DNA from: Nocardioides marmoriginsengisoli
Lineage (GTDB): Bacteria > Actinomycetota > Actinomycetes > Propionibacteriales > Nocardioidaceae
Assembly (NCBI RefSeq): GCF_003725695.1
Contig: NZ_RJSE01000008.1
Coordinates: forward strand, 145,801-209,800
Direction: 5' to 3'
Length of the DNA stretch: 64,000 nucleotides
Shown here: in pieces, positions 36,086 to 46,495 of the stretch
Numbering within the stretch: position 1 is the stretch's first letter
How the letters are laid out: each line of letters starts with the position of its first letter
Made by a program: the position numbers and the translations under genes
Notes under the pieces: model-generated
Database searches by the model: none
Seen by the model: only the letters and a program-made list of their open reading frames with translations
Told to the model about the DNA's origin: nothing

Positions 36086-37218
36086 CGGCGACGTACCTCT
36101 CTCATCAGGTCGGCCAGGTCGTTGGCCAGGTGGGTCAGGTCGTGGTCGGAGGACGGCGCCGGGCCGTCGGCCAGGAGCTCGCGCACCCGGGCGTGGTCGA
36201 GCGCGGTGTGCGCCGCGACGTCACGGACCAGGCCGTCCACGTCGGTGACGGCGCCCCGGGGCAGGTTGAGGGACTCGGCCACCCGCCGCCGGGCGGCGCT
36301 GCGGAGCGCGGCCGCGGCGTAGGCCCGGTCGTTGACCTTCCGGTACAGCCGGCCCCGGCTCAGGGTGGTCTCGATCGCGGTCACCGCGACGGGCAGCGGC
36401 TCGGTCGCGAGCCGGCCGAGCCGGCGGCCCCGCCACCACAGCACGCTCAGCATCGCCACCGCACCGAGGAGCAGCGCCGGACGCAGCCACCGGGGGAGCA
36501 GCGATCCGAGCGAGACGCCGTCAGCGCCGTCGAGGTCCGAGAGGCTCGGGACGTACCAGACCAGCCGGTCGTGCTGCCCGAACAGCCGCAGCGCGATCGC
36601 GGCGTTGTCGGCCTGGGTGATCTGCTCGTTGCTGATCAGGTCGGTCGAACCTAGGAGGGTGACGCCCGGGCTCGGCGAGACCATCAGGGCGCCCTCGCCC
36701 GCCGGGAAGCACCCGCCGTCGCCGGCGTACCCGGTGGCGGCCTCGACCTCGATCCGGAGGCCCTCGAGGCGGGAATCGGTGCAGCTCGCGACCACGGACA
36801 CCCCGTCGAGGACCGAGCCGCTCCGGTCGACGCCGAAGAGCTGGGCTGCCCCGTAGCGGGGCTCGACGACGATCACGTCGGCGTCGCGGGCGTGGTCGAG
36901 CAGTCGGCGTACGGTGCTCTCGCCGAGGTCCTCGGTCCCGGTGACCACGACAGTGGTGTCCGCGTCGGCGGTCGTCCGGTCGAGGTCGTCGGCACTGCGG
37001 ACGACGCGCACGTCGACGCCCTGGTCGCCGAGCACCTGCGCCAGCGCCCGGGCGCCCTCCGGGTCGGCGTTGCCCGGGTCCGCGACGCCGCCGTGGGTGC
37101 CGCCGGTGCCGAGCGCCGCGAAGACGATGGCGGCCACGAACCCGGCGCCGACGATCAGCAGCGCTCGGTACCGGCGCACCCAGGAGGTCGCGACCGGGCT
37201 GGTCGCCGTGGCGGTCAT
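36082..37218 (-). CDS. DUF4350 domain membrane protein
   Basis: 378 residues. An N-terminal membrane helix (about 19-36) precedes an extracytoplasmic DUF4350-like domain (GARALAQVLGDQGVDVRVV, then DADVIVVEPRYGAAQLFG), a second helix near residue 250 followed by WWRGRRLGRL, and a helical cytoplasmic tail. This topology is usual for the DUF4350 member of MoxR/DUF58/DUF4129 clusters. It shares four bases with both neighbours, so the operon is translationally coupled. Biochemical role unknown. Confidence 0.87.
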
Positions 37219-37844
37219 CGGACCCCCGCGAGGTCGTCGTCGAGCGCGAGGACGCCCTCGGCCTGGCCGGTCGTGGCCGGGCGGTCGCCGTACAGGACCC
37301 GGTCGAAGAGCGCCGCGGCGCCGTCGACCCGCCCGCGCTGGTCCAGGTACGTCGACCCGAGGCTGGTGGCGACCTCGTGCGCGGTGGCGCCGGGAAGGTC
37401 CGGAAGGCGGCCGCGCTCGATCTGCCGGACGGTGAGCGCCCGGAACGCCTCGACCACCGCCTGGCCCGGATCACCGGCGGACAGCGCCTCCTCCGCGCGG
37501 CGGCGCAGCTCGGCCGCGGTGGCCCGGTGCTCGGTCAGCACGGCTCCCGGGGCGGTGCGCGCCCGGGGGGTGCGGCGGGCCTTGGAGAGCAGCAGCCCGA
37601 TCAGCACCAGGACGACCAGGAAGACGACGACGGCCCCGGCCCAGCCCAGCGGGGAGGCCTGGGACGCGGTCGCGAGCGCGTCGTCGAGCCGGTCGCTGAT
37701 CCAGTTCAGGAACCGTTCCATCAGGTTCTGCTCGTGGTACTCCGGGCGCAGCAGCTCGCGGCGCAGCAGCTCGTCCGCGCGGTCCGGGGACGGATCGAGC
37801 CGGGAGGGGGGCAAGGCGGCGAGGACCGCCCAGGGGCTGGTCAC
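37215..37844 (-). CDS. DUF4129 domain membrane protein
   Basis: 209 residues. One central membrane helix (about 68-86) separates an N-terminal helical region with the LLRRELLRPEYHEQ motif, found in these proteins just before the membrane, from a C-terminal DUF4129 domain with AFRALTVRQIERGRLPDLPGAT in pieces. The GTG start at 37844 directly follows the multi-TM gene by one base. DUF4129 resembles the C-terminal part of some transglutaminase-like proteins. It is part of the MoxR cluster; function not established. Confidence 0.87.
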   Translation of the reverse strand: MTSPWAVLAALPPSRLDPSPDRADELLRRELLRPEYHEQNLMERFLNWISDRLDDALATASQASPLGWAGAVVVFLVVLVLIGLLLSKARRTPRARTAPGAVLTEHRATAAELRRRAEEALSAGDPGQAVVEAFRALTVRQIERGRLPDLPGATAHEVATSLGSTYLDQRGRVDGAAALFDRVLYGDRPATTGQAEGVLALDDDLAGVR

Positions 37845-37845
37845 G

Positions 37846-39003
37846 TCAGCCGACGCCCGCCCGGGCGAGCAGTTCCACGTCGTACCCTTCCTTGCGGATC
37901 CGCTGGTCGAGGTACTGCACCGCGGTGACCGAGCTGGTGAACGGGGTCACGAACGCCGCGGCGACAACGCTGCCCAGGGCGTTGGTGATCACGAAGATCA
38001 TCAGGCTCGCCTCACCGCTGGCCGTCGCCGTGGCGATCACGCCGCCGATGGAGAACGGCACCGAGAGGATCCCGCCGATGAACTGGGTGATCATCAGGGT
38101 CAGCACCGCGATGCCGAAGGTGCGCCAGAACTGCTGCGCGGTCAGCGTGAAGGCACGACCCAGGGCCGCGAAGACCCCGATCGGCTCGAGCATCAGCGGG
38201 GGGACCGCGAGGTAGTAGACCCGGACCCACCCGAAGACGAGGCCGGCGAGGCCGCCGAACCCGAGGGTCAGGCCGAGCAGGACCGCCGCCGCGTTCGGCA
38301 GGGTCACGGCGAAGAGCACGATCAACCCGATCACCAGGGCCAGGTAGAGCAGGGTCGCGGCGCCGAGGAAGAACGCGAGGCCGACCAGGCGCCACCGCTT
38401 GCCCTGGGTCGCCGCCCAGGCCTCGCCGAGCGACAGCTTCCGGCCGATTGCGGCTGCGGCGGTGACGTGGGTGATCATCGCGGTGACGAAGAGCAGGCCG
38501 AACGACTGGAGGATGCCGCCGATCAGCATCGATCCGTAGGCGCTCAGGAACCCGGCCAGATCGGCGGCGTCCTGCGACTCCGACTCGAGGTCGACCAGGG
38601 AGAGGTCGAGGAAGGCGGTCAGGACCCCGGTGACGGCGATCGGGATGGCCATCGCCACCGCGGTGACCAGGACCGCCGAGCCGACGGTCGAGCCCGGGTT
38701 GATCCGGATGATCTTGAACGCGGCGTCGTAGATGTCGCCGAGGCGGAGCGGGCGGAGCGGGATCGCCCCCGGCTTGTGCGCCGCCATCATCGGCGGCGGG
38801 TAGCCCGGGTAGCCGGGCTGCGGCCATCCGGGCGGTGCCTGACCGGGCTGGGCCGGACCCGGCTGCGGGTACCCGTACCCCGGCGGCGGGCCGGCGGGCT
38901 GGTGGACCGGCGGCGGCGGGAACCACGGCTGCGCCGGCGGCGGCACCGGACCGCTCCCGGGCGGGACCTGCCCGGGCGGGGGATAGCTGCCTTGGTCGGA
39001 CAT
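37846..39003 (-). CDS. Proline-rich multi-TM membrane protein of MoxR cluster
   Basis: 385 residues. The first ~80 residues are Pro/Gly/Gln/Tyr-rich and disordered; then comes LRPLRLGDIYDAAFKIIRIN and about six membrane segments, a layout seen in glycerophosphoryl-diester-phosphodiesterase membrane-domain-like proteins. No phosphodiesterase catalytic domain is present. ATG 39003 is selected because GGAGGA lies eight bases upstream; an upstream in-frame ATG at 39075 has no such site. It is the first gene of the minus-strand MoxR/DUF58 operon. Confidence 0.83.
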   Translation of the reverse strand: MSDQGSYPPPGQVPPGSGPVPPPAQPWFPPPPVHQPAGPPPGYGYPQPGPAQPGQAPPGWPQPGYPGYPPPMMAAHKPGAIPLRPLRLGDIYDAAFKIIRINPGSTVGSAVLVTAVAMAIPIAVTGVLTAFLDLSLVDLESESQDAADLAGFLSAYGSMLIGGILQSFGLLFVTAMITHVTAAAAIGRKLSLGEAWAATQGKRWRLVGLAFFLGAATLLYLALVIGLIVLFAVTLPNAAAVLLGLTLGFGGLAGLVFGWVRVYYLAVPPLMLEPIGVFAALGRAFTLTAQQFWRTFGIAVLTLMITQFIGGILSVPFSIGGVIATATASGEASLMIFVITNALGSVVAAAFVTPFTSSVTAVQYLDQRIRKEGYDVELLARAGVG

Positions 39004-39409
39004 CGACGTTCCTCCGGGTCTGGCTGCGGCTTGGGGACGGCCGGCGCGGTCATCCTGCCAGGTTTGACCGCACATGTCCGTCCCGAGGAGGGGCCGGGGA
39101 CGCCGATTTGGCGCACACGCGGTTCTCTGCCAAGATAGTCAGGTTGCTCCGGCGGGATTGCCGGGGCGCGGACATTGACTACTGAACAGGTTCTCCTGGC
39201 CCTCTGTCGAAAGGGGGCGCTGTGGTCGCGTGTCTGTGCCGCACCTGGAGATCCCGTTCCGCCCGCCGCCCCGGCGGGCACATCCCGAGAACAAAGCGAC
39301 CACCAGGTCGAGCGAGGTCCTGCGCGTCATCACGAGCGCGACACGCCCGACCGCGGGGGTCGGGGGATCCAGGCGGGAAACCGCCCACTACGAGAGTGAA
39401 GGACGCGTG
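39004..39409 (+). other. 406-base non-coding region: MoxR-cluster promoter and S10 leader
   Basis: No convincing gene. It must hold the minus-strand promoter for the MoxR cluster and the S10 operon promoter and leader. A small hairpin CCCGCC/GGCGGG (39262-39278) and the rpsJ ribosome site GAAGGA (39398-39403) are visible. An open frame in front of rpsJ from 39230 is an in-frame extension without S10 similarity and was not called. Confidence 0.6.
39108..39136 (+). promoter_or_regulatory. Candidate S10 operon promoter
   Basis: TTGGCG (39108-39113), 17 bases, CAAGAT (39131-39136). It would give a ~265-base leader. A TTGACT at 39175-39180 is a competing -35 but lacks a good -10. Confidence 0.4.
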
Positions 39410-39718
39410 ATGGCGGGACAGAAGATCCGCATCAGGCTCAAGGCCTATGACCACGAGGTGATCGACACCTCGGCGCGCAAGATCGTTGACACCGTGACCC
39501 GGACGGGCGCGAAGGTGGCCGGCCCGGTGCCGCTGCCGACGGAGAAGAACGTCTTCTGCGTCATTCGCTCGCCGCACAAGTACAAGGACTCTCGCGAGCA
39601 CTTCGAGATGCGCACCCACAAGCGTCTCATCGACATCATTGACCCGACGCCGAAGACGGTCGACTCGCTGATGCGGCTCGACCTGCCCGCCGGTGTCGAC
39701 ATCGAGATCAAGCTCTGA
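39410..39718 (+). CDS. rpsJ: 30S ribosomal protein S10
   Basis: 102 residues from ATG 39410 ([18 protein letters not shown]), the standard length. Upstream in-frame codons encode an unrelated Arg-rich stretch. S10 is in the 30S head and, as NusE, takes part in transcription antitermination with NusB. It leads the S10 operon; rplC follows after 13 bases. Confidence 0.98.
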   Translation: MAGQKIRIRLKAYDHEVIDTSARKIVDTVTRTGAKVAGPVPLPTEKNVFCVIRSPHKYKDSREHFEMRTHKRLIDIIDPTPKTVDSLMRLDLPAGVDIEIKL

Positions 39719-39731
39719 GGGAGAGATCGAG

Positions 39732-40391
39732 ATGACTTTCGAGCGCAACGTGAAGGGGCTGCTGGGCACCAAGCTCGGCATGACCCAGCTCTGGGACGAG
39801 AACAACAAGATCGTCCCCGTGACCGTCGTCGCGGCCACCACCAACGTGGTCACCCAGGTCCGCACCCCCGAGAAGGACGGCTACAACGCCATCCAGCTCG
39901 GGTACGGCGAGATCGAGGGCCGCAAGGTCACCAAGCCGTCGGCCGGTCACTTCGGCAAGGCCGGCGTCACCCCCCGTCGCCACCTCGCGGAGATCCGCAC
40001 CGCTGACGCCGCGTCGTACGAGATCGGCCAGGAGATCAGCCCCGAGCTGTTCGCCGCGGGCGAGGACGTCGACGTCACCGGCACCAGCAAGGGCAAGGGC
40101 TACGCCGGTGTCATGAAGCGTCACGGCTTCGCCGGCGTCGGTGCCTCGCACGGTGCCCACCGCAACCACCGCAAGCCCGGTTCCATCGGCGCCTGCGCGA
40201 CCCCCGGTCGCGTCTTCAAGGGCACCCGGATGGCCGGCCGGATGGGTACGGACACCGTCACCACCCAGAACGTGACCGTGCACGCGGTCGACGTGGAGAA
40301 GGGCCTGATCCTGCTCAAGGGCGCCGTTCCCGGCCCCAAGGGCGGCCTGATCATGATCCGCTCCGCCGCCAAGTCCGGACAGGAGGCCTGA
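39732..40391 (+). CDS. rplC: 50S ribosomal protein L3
   Basis: 219 residues from ATG 39732 ([18 protein letters not shown]). The central loop that reaches the peptidyl-transferase centre is present around [24 protein letters not shown] site precedes the start. Binds 23S rRNA early in 50S assembly. Upstream in-frame codons overlap rpsJ and are not used. Confidence 0.98.
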   Translation: MTFERNVKGLLGTKLGMTQLWDENNKIVPVTVVAATTNVVTQVRTPEKDGYNAIQLGYGEIEGRKVTKPSAGHFGKAGVTPRRHLAEIRTADAASYEIGQEISPELFAAGEDVDVTGTSKGKGYAGVMKRHGFAGVGASHGAHRNHRKPGSIGACATPGRVFKGTRMAGRMGTDTVTTQNVTVHAVDVEKGLILLKGAVPGPKGGLIMIRSAAKSGQEA

Positions 40392-40393
40392 GC

Positions 40394-41206
40394 ATGGCTA
40401 CCGCTACCAAGGGCGCTGCCGCGAAGGTCGTCAAGGTCGACCTGCCGGCGGAGATCTTTGACCGCGAGACCAACATCCCGCTGATCCACCAGGTCGTCGT
40501 GGCCCAGCAGGCCGCCGCGCGCCAGGGCACGCACTCGACCAAGCGTCGGGGCGAGGTCCGCGGTGGAGGCCGCAAGCCGTACAAGCAGAAGGGCACCGGT
40601 CGCGCCCGTCAGGGCTCGACCCGCGCTCCGCAGTTCGTCGGCGGCGGCATCGTCCACGGCCCCAAGCCGCGTGACTACGACCAGCGCACCCCCAAGAAGA
40701 TGAAGGCCGCCGCTCTCAAGGGCGCCCTCTCCGACCGGGCCCGCGCCGGCCGCATCCACGTCGTCGAGGCCCTGGCCGCCGGTGACAAGCCGTCGACCAA
40801 GTCGGCCGTGGCGCTGCTGAACAGCCTGGCCGGCGGTCGTCGCCAGCTGGTCGTCCTGCAGCGTGACGACGCGCTGACCTGGCTGTCGCTGCGGAACGTG
40901 CCGAACGTGCACATCCTCGCGGTCGACCAGCTCAACACGTACGACGTGCTGCTCTCCGACGACGTCATCTTCACCAAGGGCGCCTACGAGGCGTTCGTCG
41001 GTGGCGAGGTCGAGGTCGTCGAGGAGAAGCCCGCCAAGAAGGCCGCTGCCAAGAAGGCCGCTCCGAAGGCCGACGCCGACGAGGCCGCCGCTGAGAAGCC
41101 GGCCAAGAAGGCTGCTGCCAAGAAGGCCGCTCCGAAGGCCGAGAAGGTCGACGAGCCCGCTGCTGAGGCCGCCGCCGACGAGACCGCTGAGGAGAGTGCC
41201 GAATGA
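40394..41206 (+). CDS. rplD: 50S ribosomal protein L4 with long charged C-terminal tail
   Basis: 270 residues against the usual 200-220. Residues 1-~210 form normal L4, including the Arg/Gly-rich loop that lines the exit tunnel ([16 protein letters not shown]). The last ~60 residues are an added low-complexity tail containing two copies of [16 protein letters not shown] separated by an acidic spacer and ending in Glu/Ala. The two 48-base DNA copies lie at 41024-41071 and 41093-41140. Tails of this kind occur in some actinobacterial r-proteins. It overlaps rplW by four bases. Confidence 0.97.
   Translation: MATATKGAAAKVVKVDLPAEIFDRETNIPLIHQVVVAQQAAARQGTHSTKRRGEVRGGGRKPYKQKGTGRARQGSTRAPQFVGGGIVHGPKPRDYDQRTPKKMKAAALKGALSDRARAGRIHVVEALAAGDKPSTKSAVALLNSLAGGRRQLVVLQRDDALTWLSLRNVPNVHILAVDQLNTYDVLLSDDVIFTKGAYEAFVGGEVEVVEEKPAKKAAAKKAAPKADADEAAAEKPAKKAAAKKAAPKAEKVDEPAAEAAADETAEESAE
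41024..41140 (+). repeat. Direct repeat pair in rplD tail
   Basis: Two 48-base copies (41024-41071, 41093-41140), start to start 69 bases, differing by a few bases. Each encodes [16 protein letters not shown]. In frame and probably a recent duplication. Confidence 0.85.
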
Positions 41207-41508
41207 GCACCCTGCACAAGGACCACCGCGACGTGCTGATCGCGCCGGTCGTGAGCGAGAAGAGCTACGGCCTGCTCGACAACAACAAGTACACCTTCAT
41301 CGTCCACCCGGACGCGAACAAGACCGAGATCAAGATCGCGGTCGAGAAGGTGTTCAACGTCAAGGTCACCTCGGTCAACACCCTGAACCGCCAGGGCAAG
41401 ACCCGCCGTACGGCGCGTGGGCTGGGCAAGCGCAAGGACACCAAGCGCGCCATCGTCAGCCTCGCCGAGGGTCACCGCATCGACATCTTCGGAGGCCCGG
41501 TCTCCTGA
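41203..41508 (+). CDS. rplW: 50S ribosomal protein L23
   Basis: 101 residues from ATG 41203, overlapping the rplD stop. Begins [20 protein letters not shown]; the conserved VSEKS and the loop [12 protein letters not shown] are present. L23 sits at the tunnel exit and is the docking site for trigger factor and SRP. Confidence 0.98.
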   Translation: MSTLHKDHRDVLIAPVVSEKSYGLLDNNKYTFIVHPDANKTEIKIAVEKVFNVKVTSVNTLNRQGKTRRTARGLGKRKDTKRAIVSLAEGHRIDIFGGPVS

Positions 41509-41540
41509 CCGGCCGAAGAGACAGAGAGCTGAGATAACTC

Positions 41541-42377
41541 ATGGCTATCCGCAAGTACAAGCCGACCACCCCGGGCCGTCGTGGCTCGTCGGTCGCTGAC
41601 TTCGCCGAGATCACCCGGACCACGCCGGAGAAGTCCCTGGTGCGTCCGCTGCCCAAGAAGGGCGGCCGGAACAACCAGGGCCGGATCACCACCCGTCACC
41701 AGGGTGGCGGTCACAAGCGTGCCTACCGGATCATCGACTTCCGTCGCTACGACAAGGACGGCGTCCCGGCGAAGGTCGCCCACATCGAGTACGACCCGAA
41801 CCGCACCGCGCGGATCGCGCTGCTGCACTACGCCGACGGCGAGAAGCGATACATCATCGCGCCGAACGGTGTCACGCAGGGCACCCCGATCGAGTCGGGC
41901 GCCAACGCCGACATCAAGCCGGGCAACAACCTGCCGCTGCGCAACATCCCGGTCGGTACGACGATCCACTGCATCGAGCTCCGTCCCGGTGGCGGCGCGA
42001 AGATGGCCCGCTCGGCCGGCAACAAGGCCCAGCTCGTCGCCAAGGAAGGCTCCCGCGCCCAGCTGCGGCTGCCCTCCGGCGAGATGCGGTACGTCGACGT
42101 CCGCTGCCGCGCCACGATCGGTGAGGTCGGCAACGCCGAGCAGTCGAACATCAACTGGGGCAAGGCCGGCCGGATGCGGTGGAAGGGCAAGCGCCCGACC
42201 GTCCGCGGTGTCGTCATGAACCCGGTCGACCACCCGCACGGTGGTGGTGAAGGCAAGACCTCCGGTGGACGTCACCCGGTCTCGCCCTGGGGCAAGCCCG
42301 AAGGCCGGACGCGCAAGCGCAAGGCCAGCGACGCCCTCATTGTCCGCCGCCGCAAGTCCGGCAAGAACAAGCGTTGA
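41541..42377 (+). CDS. rplB: 50S ribosomal protein L2
   Basis: 278 residues, standard. The C-terminal loop [10 protein letters not shown] near residues 231-240, which approaches the peptidyl-transferase centre, is intact. [13 protein letters not shown] at the start is typical of actinobacteria. Preceded by GAGA-rich ribosome site; 32 bases after rplW and 15 before rpsS. Confidence 0.98.
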   Translation: MAIRKYKPTTPGRRGSSVADFAEITRTTPEKSLVRPLPKKGGRNNQGRITTRHQGGGHKRAYRIIDFRRYDKDGVPAKVAHIEYDPNRTARIALLHYADGEKRYIIAPNGVTQGTPIESGANADIKPGNNLPLRNIPVGTTIHCIELRPGGGAKMARSAGNKAQLVAKEGSRAQLRLPSGEMRYVDVRCRATIGEVGNAEQSNINWGKAGRMRWKGKRPTVRGVVMNPVDHPHGGGEGKTSGGRHPVSPWGKPEGRTRKRKASDALIVRRRKSGKNKR

Positions 42378-42392
42378 TAGGGAAGAGCTGAG

Positions 42393-42674
42393 ATGCCTCG
42401 CAGTCTGAAGAAGGGCCCGTTCGTCGACGGCCACCTCGAGAAGAAGGTGGACGCGCAGAACGAGGCCGGCACCCACAACGTGATCAAGACGTGGTCGCGT
42501 CGCTCGATGATCGTGCCGACCATGATCGGTCACACGCTCGCCGTGCACGACGGACGCAAGCACGTCCCGGTGTTCGTGACCGACTCGATGGTCGGCCACA
42601 AGCTGGGCGAGTTCGCACCGACCCGCACCTACCGCGGGCACGTCAAGGACGACCGGAAGAGCCGTCGTCGCTGA
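42393..42674 (+). CDS. rpsS: 30S ribosomal protein S19
   Basis: 93 residues, [14 protein letters not shown] at the start. S19 forms a complex with S13 in the 30S head and contacts the A-site tRNA. The ribosome site GGAAGAG is at 42381-42387. Standard length, no anomalies. Confidence 0.98.
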   Translation: MPRSLKKGPFVDGHLEKKVDAQNEAGTHNVIKTWSRRSMIVPTMIGHTLAVHDGRKHVPVFVTDSMVGHKLGEFAPTRTYRGHVKDDRKSRRR

Positions 42675-42700
42675 CGCGGCGCCGCCAAGGAGATATGACA

Positions 42701-43111
42701 ATGAGTGTTACTGAGCGTCGGCGCACGAGCGCCCGCCGTGACTCGCTTCTCGGAGACGAGGCTGGCGCGTTCGCCAGCGCGCGCTTCGTCCGGATCACCC
42801 CGATGAAGGCCCGCCGCGTGGTGGACATGGTTCGCGGACTCCCGGTCGATGACGCCCTCGCGCTGCTGAAGTTCGCGCCGCAGGCCGCCAGCGAGACCGT
42901 GTACAAGGTCCTCGAGAGCGCCGTGGCGAACGCGACGACCACCGAGGACCTGGACCGGAACACCCTCGTGGTGTCGAAGGCCATGGTCGACGAGGGCCCG
43001 ACGATGAAGCGTTGGCGTCCGCGTGCGCAGGGCCGGGCCACCCGGATCAACAAGCGCACCAGCCACATCACCCTCGTCGTGCAGCCTGCAGTAGAGAAGG
43101 GTCAGAAGTAA
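42701..43111 (+). CDS. rplV: 50S ribosomal protein L22
   Basis: 136 residues from ATG 42701. An ATG at 42695 is in frame, but the ribosome site AAGGAGA (42687-42693) is only one base from it and seven from 42701, which decides the start. The core begins [16 protein letters not shown]; the tunnel hairpin [17 protein letters not shown], site of macrolide-resistance changes elsewhere, is intact. The N-terminus has a ~20-residue extension. The stop overlaps the rpsC start. Confidence 0.96.
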   Translation: MSVTERRRTSARRDSLLGDEAGAFASARFVRITPMKARRVVDMVRGLPVDDALALLKFAPQAASETVYKVLESAVANATTTEDLDRNTLVVSKAMVDEGPTMKRWRPRAQGRATRINKRTSHITLVVQPAVEKGQK

Positions 43112-43956
43112 TGGGCCAGAAGATCAACCCGAACGGCTTCCGCCTCGGCATCTCCACCGACCACAAGTCGCGGTGGTACGCCGACAAGCTGTACAAGTCC
43201 TACGTCGGCGAGGACGTCGCGATCCGCAAGCTGCTCTCCAAGGGCATGGAGCGGGCCGGCATCTCCAAGGTCGAGATCGAGCGCACCCGGGACCGCGTGC
43301 GGGTGGACATCCACACCGCTCGCCCGGGCATCGTGATCGGCCGCCGTGGCGCCGAGGCCGACCGGCTGCGCACCGAGTTGGAGAAGCTCACCGGCAAGCA
43401 GGTCCAGCTGAACATCCTCGAGGTCAAGAACCCCGAGATCGACGCGCAGCTCGTCGCCCAGGGCGTTGCCGAGCAGCTCGCCGGCCGGGTGCAGTTCCGT
43501 CGTGCGATGAAGAAGGCCATGCAGACCTCGATGCGCTCCGGTGCCAAGGGCATCCGGATCCAGTGCTCGGGTCGTCTGAACGGCGCCGAGATGTCGCGCT
43601 CGGAGTTCTACCGCGAGGGCCGCGTGCCCCTGCACACCCTCCGCGCCGACATCGACTACGGCTTCTACGAGGCCAAGACCACCTTCGGTCGCATCGGCGT
43701 CAAGGTCTGGATCTACAAGGGCGAGGTCGCCGGCACCCGTGCCGAGCGCGAGGCGCAGGCCGCGGCCCGCGCCGGTGCCCCGGGCCGCAGCGGTGGCCGT
43801 GACGCCCGAGGTGGCGGCCGCGGTGGCGAGCGTCCCAGCCGTGGTACGCGTGGCGCGGGTGACCGCCCGACGCGCGCCGACCGTGCCGAGGCGCCTGCCG
43901 CCGAGGCTCCGGTGGCCGTCGAGGCCGCCGCTCCAGCAACCACTGAGGAGGCCTGA
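43111..43956 (+). CDS. rpsC: 30S ribosomal protein S3 with Gly/Arg-rich tail
   Basis: 281 residues from ATG 43111 ([12 protein letters not shown]). The KH domain holds the GRRG loop in [14 protein letters not shown]; the S3 C-terminal domain ends near residue 215. A 65-residue low-complexity tail follows, first Gly/Arg-rich then Ala/Glu-rich. S3 lines the mRNA entry channel and has helicase activity with S4 and S5. In-frame codons upstream overlap rplV and are not used. Confidence 0.97.
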   Translation: MGQKINPNGFRLGISTDHKSRWYADKLYKSYVGEDVAIRKLLSKGMERAGISKVEIERTRDRVRVDIHTARPGIVIGRRGAEADRLRTELEKLTGKQVQLNILEVKNPEIDAQLVAQGVAEQLAGRVQFRRAMKKAMQTSMRSGAKGIRIQCSGRLNGAEMSRSEFYREGRVPLHTLRADIDYGFYEAKTTFGRIGVKVWIYKGEVAGTRAEREAQAAARAGAPGRSGGRDARGGGRGGERPSRGTRGAGDRPTRADRAEAPAAEAPVAVEAAAPATTEEA

Positions 43957-43958
43957 CC

Positions 43959-44378
43959 ATGTTGATGCCCCGCAGGGTCAAGCACCGCAAGCAGCACCAC
44001 CCGAAGCGGACGGGTGCTGCGAAGGGTGGCACGAAGCTCGCGTTCGGCGACTTCGGCATCCAGGCGGTCGAGGGTCACTACGTGACCAACCGACAGATCG
44101 AGTCGGCGCGTATCGCGATGACTCGTCACATCAAGCGTGGCGGAAAGGTGTGGATCAACATCTACCCCGACCGTCCGCTGACCAAGAAGCCTGCCGAGAC
44201 CCGGATGGGTTCCGGTAAGGGTTCCCCGGAGTGGTGGGTCGCCAACGTCAAGCCCGGCCGCGTCATGTTCGAGCTCTCCGGAGTCTCGGAGGACATCGCT
44301 CGCGAGGCCATGCGCCGCGCGATGCACAAGCTCCCCATGAAGTGCCGGTTCGTCAGCCGTGAGATGGGTGATTTCTGA
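43959..44378 (+). CDS. rplP: 50S ribosomal protein L16
   Basis: 139 residues. ATG 43959 ([16 protein letters not shown]) is seven bases after GAGGAGG (43945-43951) and matches the usual N-terminus; ATG 43965 is the alternative. The conserved [14 protein letters not shown] is present. L16 organises the A-site region of the 50S subunit. The stop overlaps rpmC. Confidence 0.97.
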   Translation: MLMPRRVKHRKQHHPKRTGAAKGGTKLAFGDFGIQAVEGHYVTNRQIESARIAMTRHIKRGGKVWINIYPDRPLTKKPAETRMGSGKGSPEWWVANVKPGRVMFELSGVSEDIAREAMRRAMHKLPMKCRFVSREMGDF

Positions 44379-44611
44379 TGCCGACCGCCCCCGAGCTCGA
44401 CGAGCTCAACAACATCGACCTCGAAGGCAAGCTCCGCGAGGCCAAGGAAGAGCTGTTCAACCTGCGCTTCCAGGCCGCCACGGGCCAGCTCGAGAGCCAC
44501 GGCCGGCTGCGGTCGGTCAAGAAGGACATCGCCCGGATCTACACCGTGGTGCGTGAGCGCGAGCTCGGCATCCGGACCGCTCCTGGTGCAGAGAAGGATG
44601 GTGCAGCATGA
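44378..44611 (+). CDS. rpmC: 50S ribosomal protein L29
   Basis: 77 residues of mainly helical protein; the core contains [18 protein letters not shown]. It overlaps rplP by one base and rpsQ by four, so coupled translation is expected. L29 lies next to L23 at the tunnel exit. Confidence 0.97.
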   Translation: MPTAPELDELNNIDLEGKLREAKEELFNLRFQAATGQLESHGRLRSVKKDIARIYTVVRERELGIRTAPGAEKDGAA

Positions 44612-44877
44612 GTGAAGTAGCCGGAGACCGGACCCGCCGCAAGGTCCGCGAGGGCCTCGTGGTCAGCGACAAGATGGACAAGACCGTCGTCGTGACCGTC
44701 GAGGACCGCGTCAAGCACGCGCTCTACGGCAAGGTCCTTCGCCGCACGGTCAAGCTCAAGGCGCACGACGAGCAGAACGACTGCGGGATCGGCGACCGGG
44801 TCCAGATCATGGAGACCCGTCCGCTCTCGGCCACCAAGCGCTGGCGCGTCGTGCAGATCCTCGAGAAGGCCAAGTAA
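44608..44877 (+). CDS. rpsQ: 30S ribosomal protein S17
   Basis: 89 residues, OB-fold S17 with [17 protein letters not shown] and [16 protein letters not shown]. Primary 16S rRNA-binding protein. The next gene, rplN, is 77 bases away; no terminator is evident in that gap. Confidence 0.97.
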   Translation: MSEVAGDRTRRKVREGLVVSDKMDKTVVVTVEDRVKHALYGKVLRRTVKLKAHDEQNDCGIGDRVQIMETRPLSATKRWRVVQILEKAK

Positions 44878-44954
44878 CCACCACACCAACAGTTCGGCAA
44901 GGCTCGTCCGCCTAGAGCGAGCGAGAACCGGCACGACAACCAGGAGAAATACCG

Positions 44955-45323
44955 ATGATCCAGCAGGAGTCGCGACTCAAGGTCGCCGACAACACCGGTG
45001 CGAAGGAAATCCTTTGCATCCGTGTCCTCGGCGGCTCGGGTCGGCGCTACGCCGGCATCGGCGACGTCATCGTCGCCACGGTCAAGGACGCAATCCCCGG
45101 CGGCAACGTCAAAAAGGGTGATGTCGTCAAGGCCGTGATCGTGCGGACCGTGAAGGAGCGCCGTCGTGCCGACGGTTCCTACATCCGCTTCGACGAGAAC
45201 GCCGCCGTGATCCTCAAGACCGATGGCGAGCCGCGAGGCACCCGCATCTTCGGTCCTGTGGGCCGTGAGCTGCGCGAGAAGAAGTTCATGAAGATCATTT
45301 CGTTGGCGCCGGAGGTGCTGTGA
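44955..45323 (+). CDS. rplN: 50S ribosomal protein L14
   Basis: 122 residues, exact family length, starting [17 protein letters not shown]. The ribosome site is CAGGAGA, centred near 44943. L14 forms an intersubunit bridge and is the binding site of RsfS. Its stop overlaps the start of rplX. Confidence 0.98.
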   Translation: MIQQESRLKVADNTGAKEILCIRVLGGSGRRYAGIGDVIVATVKDAIPGGNVKKGDVVKAVIVRTVKERRRADGSYIRFDENAAVILKTDGEPRGTRIFGPVGRELREKKFMKIISLAPEVL

Positions 45324-45679
45324 TGGGTATCAGCATCAAGAAGGGCGACACCGTCCGCGTCATCGCTGGCAAGGACAAGGGCGCCGAGGGCAAGGTCATC
45401 CAGGTGCTCCGCGAGGAGGACCGGGTCATCGTCGAAGGCGTGAACCGGGTCAAGAAGCACACCAAGGTGATCAACCAGGGCGGTCGCGCCGGCTCCACCG
45501 GCGGCATCGTCACCACCGAGTCGCCGATCCACGTGTCCAACGTGATGCTGGTCGACGGCAAGGGCGTCACGCGGATCGGCTTCAAGCGTGTCGAGGTCGA
45601 GAAGCGTCGTTCGGACGGCTCGACGTACAAGGCAAGCCGGAGCGTCCGCATCTCGCGGAAGACCGGAGACGAGATCTGA
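45323..45679 (+). CDS. rplX: 50S ribosomal protein L24
   Basis: 118 residues from ATG 45323 ([19 protein letters not shown], a KOW motif). The GTG at 45320 is in frame, but GGAGG at 45311-45315 is better spaced for ATG 45323. L24 is an assembly initiator for 50S. Overlaps both neighbours by one base. Confidence 0.97.
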   Translation: MGISIKKGDTVRVIAGKDKGAEGKVIQVLREEDRVIVEGVNRVKKHTKVINQGGRAGSTGGIVTTESPIHVSNVMLVDGKGVTRIGFKRVEVEKRRSDGSTYKASRSVRISRKTGDEI

Positions 45680-46239
45680 TGACTGAGACCACCATGCCCC
45701 GGATGAAGACGCGCTACCGCGAGGAGATCCTTCCCGCGCTGCGCACCGAGTTCAACTACGCCAACGTCATGCAGGTCCCCGGTCTCACCAAGATCGTGGT
45801 CAACATGGGTGTCGGCGAGGCCGCTCGCGACTCGAAGCTGATCGAGGGTGCCGTCAAGGACCTCACCGCGATCACCGGCCAGAAGCCGCAGGTCACCAAG
45901 GCCCGCAAGTCGATCGCCCAGTTCAAGCTGCGCGAGGGTATGCCGATCGGCGCCCACGTGACGCTGCGCGGCGACCGGATGTGGGAGTTCCTCGACCGCC
46001 TGCTGGCGCTCGCGCTCCCGCGCATCCGCGACTTCCGCGGTCTGAACCCGGCCCAGTTCGACGGTCGGGGCAACTACACCTTCGGTCTCACCGAGCAGGT
46101 CATGTTCCACGAGATCGACCAGGACAAGATCGACCGGTCGCGAGGGATGGACATCACCATCGTGACCACTGCCACCAACGACGACGAGGGTCGGGCGCTG
46201 CTCAAGCAGCTGGGCTTCCCGTTCAAGGAGAGCAACTGA
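45679..46239 (+). CDS. rplE: 50S ribosomal protein L5
   Basis: 186 residues. It contains [18 protein letters not shown] and the loop contacting the P-site tRNA ([18 protein letters not shown] in pieces). It binds 5S rRNA with L18 and L25. Its ATG overlaps the rplX stop; rpsN follows after one base. Confidence 0.98.
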   Translation: MTETTMPRMKTRYREEILPALRTEFNYANVMQVPGLTKIVVNMGVGEAARDSKLIEGAVKDLTAITGQKPQVTKARKSIAQFKLREGMPIGAHVTLRGDRMWEFLDRLLALALPRIRDFRGLNPAQFDGRGNYTFGLTEQVMFHEIDQDKIDRSRGMDITIVTTATNDDEGRALLKQLGFPFKESN

Positions 46240-46240
46240 C

Positions 46241-46426
46241 ATGGCGAAGACTGGACTGAAGGTCAAGGCTGCCAAGACGCCGAAGTTCAAGGTGCGCGGC
46301 TACACCCGCTGCCAGCGCTGCGGACGCCCCAAGGCCGTCTACAGGAAGTTCGGCCTGTGCCGGATCTGCCTGCGCGAGATGGCCCACCGCGGCGAGCTGC
46401 CCGGCGTCACCAAGTCGAGCTGGTAA
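46241..46426 (+). CDS. rpsZ: 30S ribosomal protein S14 type Z (zinc form)
   Basis: 61 residues, the short zinc-binding S14. Four cysteines form two CxxC pairs, CQRC (24-27) and CRIC (40-43). Since this is the zinc-requiring version, a zinc-free S14 paralogue might exist elsewhere in the genome under Zur control, as in other actinobacteria; none is in this window. Confidence 0.97.
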   Translation: MAKTGLKVKAAKTPKFKVRGYTRCQRCGRPKAVYRKFGLCRICLREMAHRGELPGVTKSSW

Positions 46427-46495
46427 CAGCCCCAACAACGTAGAAGGTCGCGGGGTCGACGTACCGCGCGAAACCACTTCGAGAGAGAACACACC

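Noticed and set aside
39230-39409. Leader peptide or N-terminal extension of S10
   Set aside because: No similarity to S10, and a well-placed ribosome site precedes ATG 39410.
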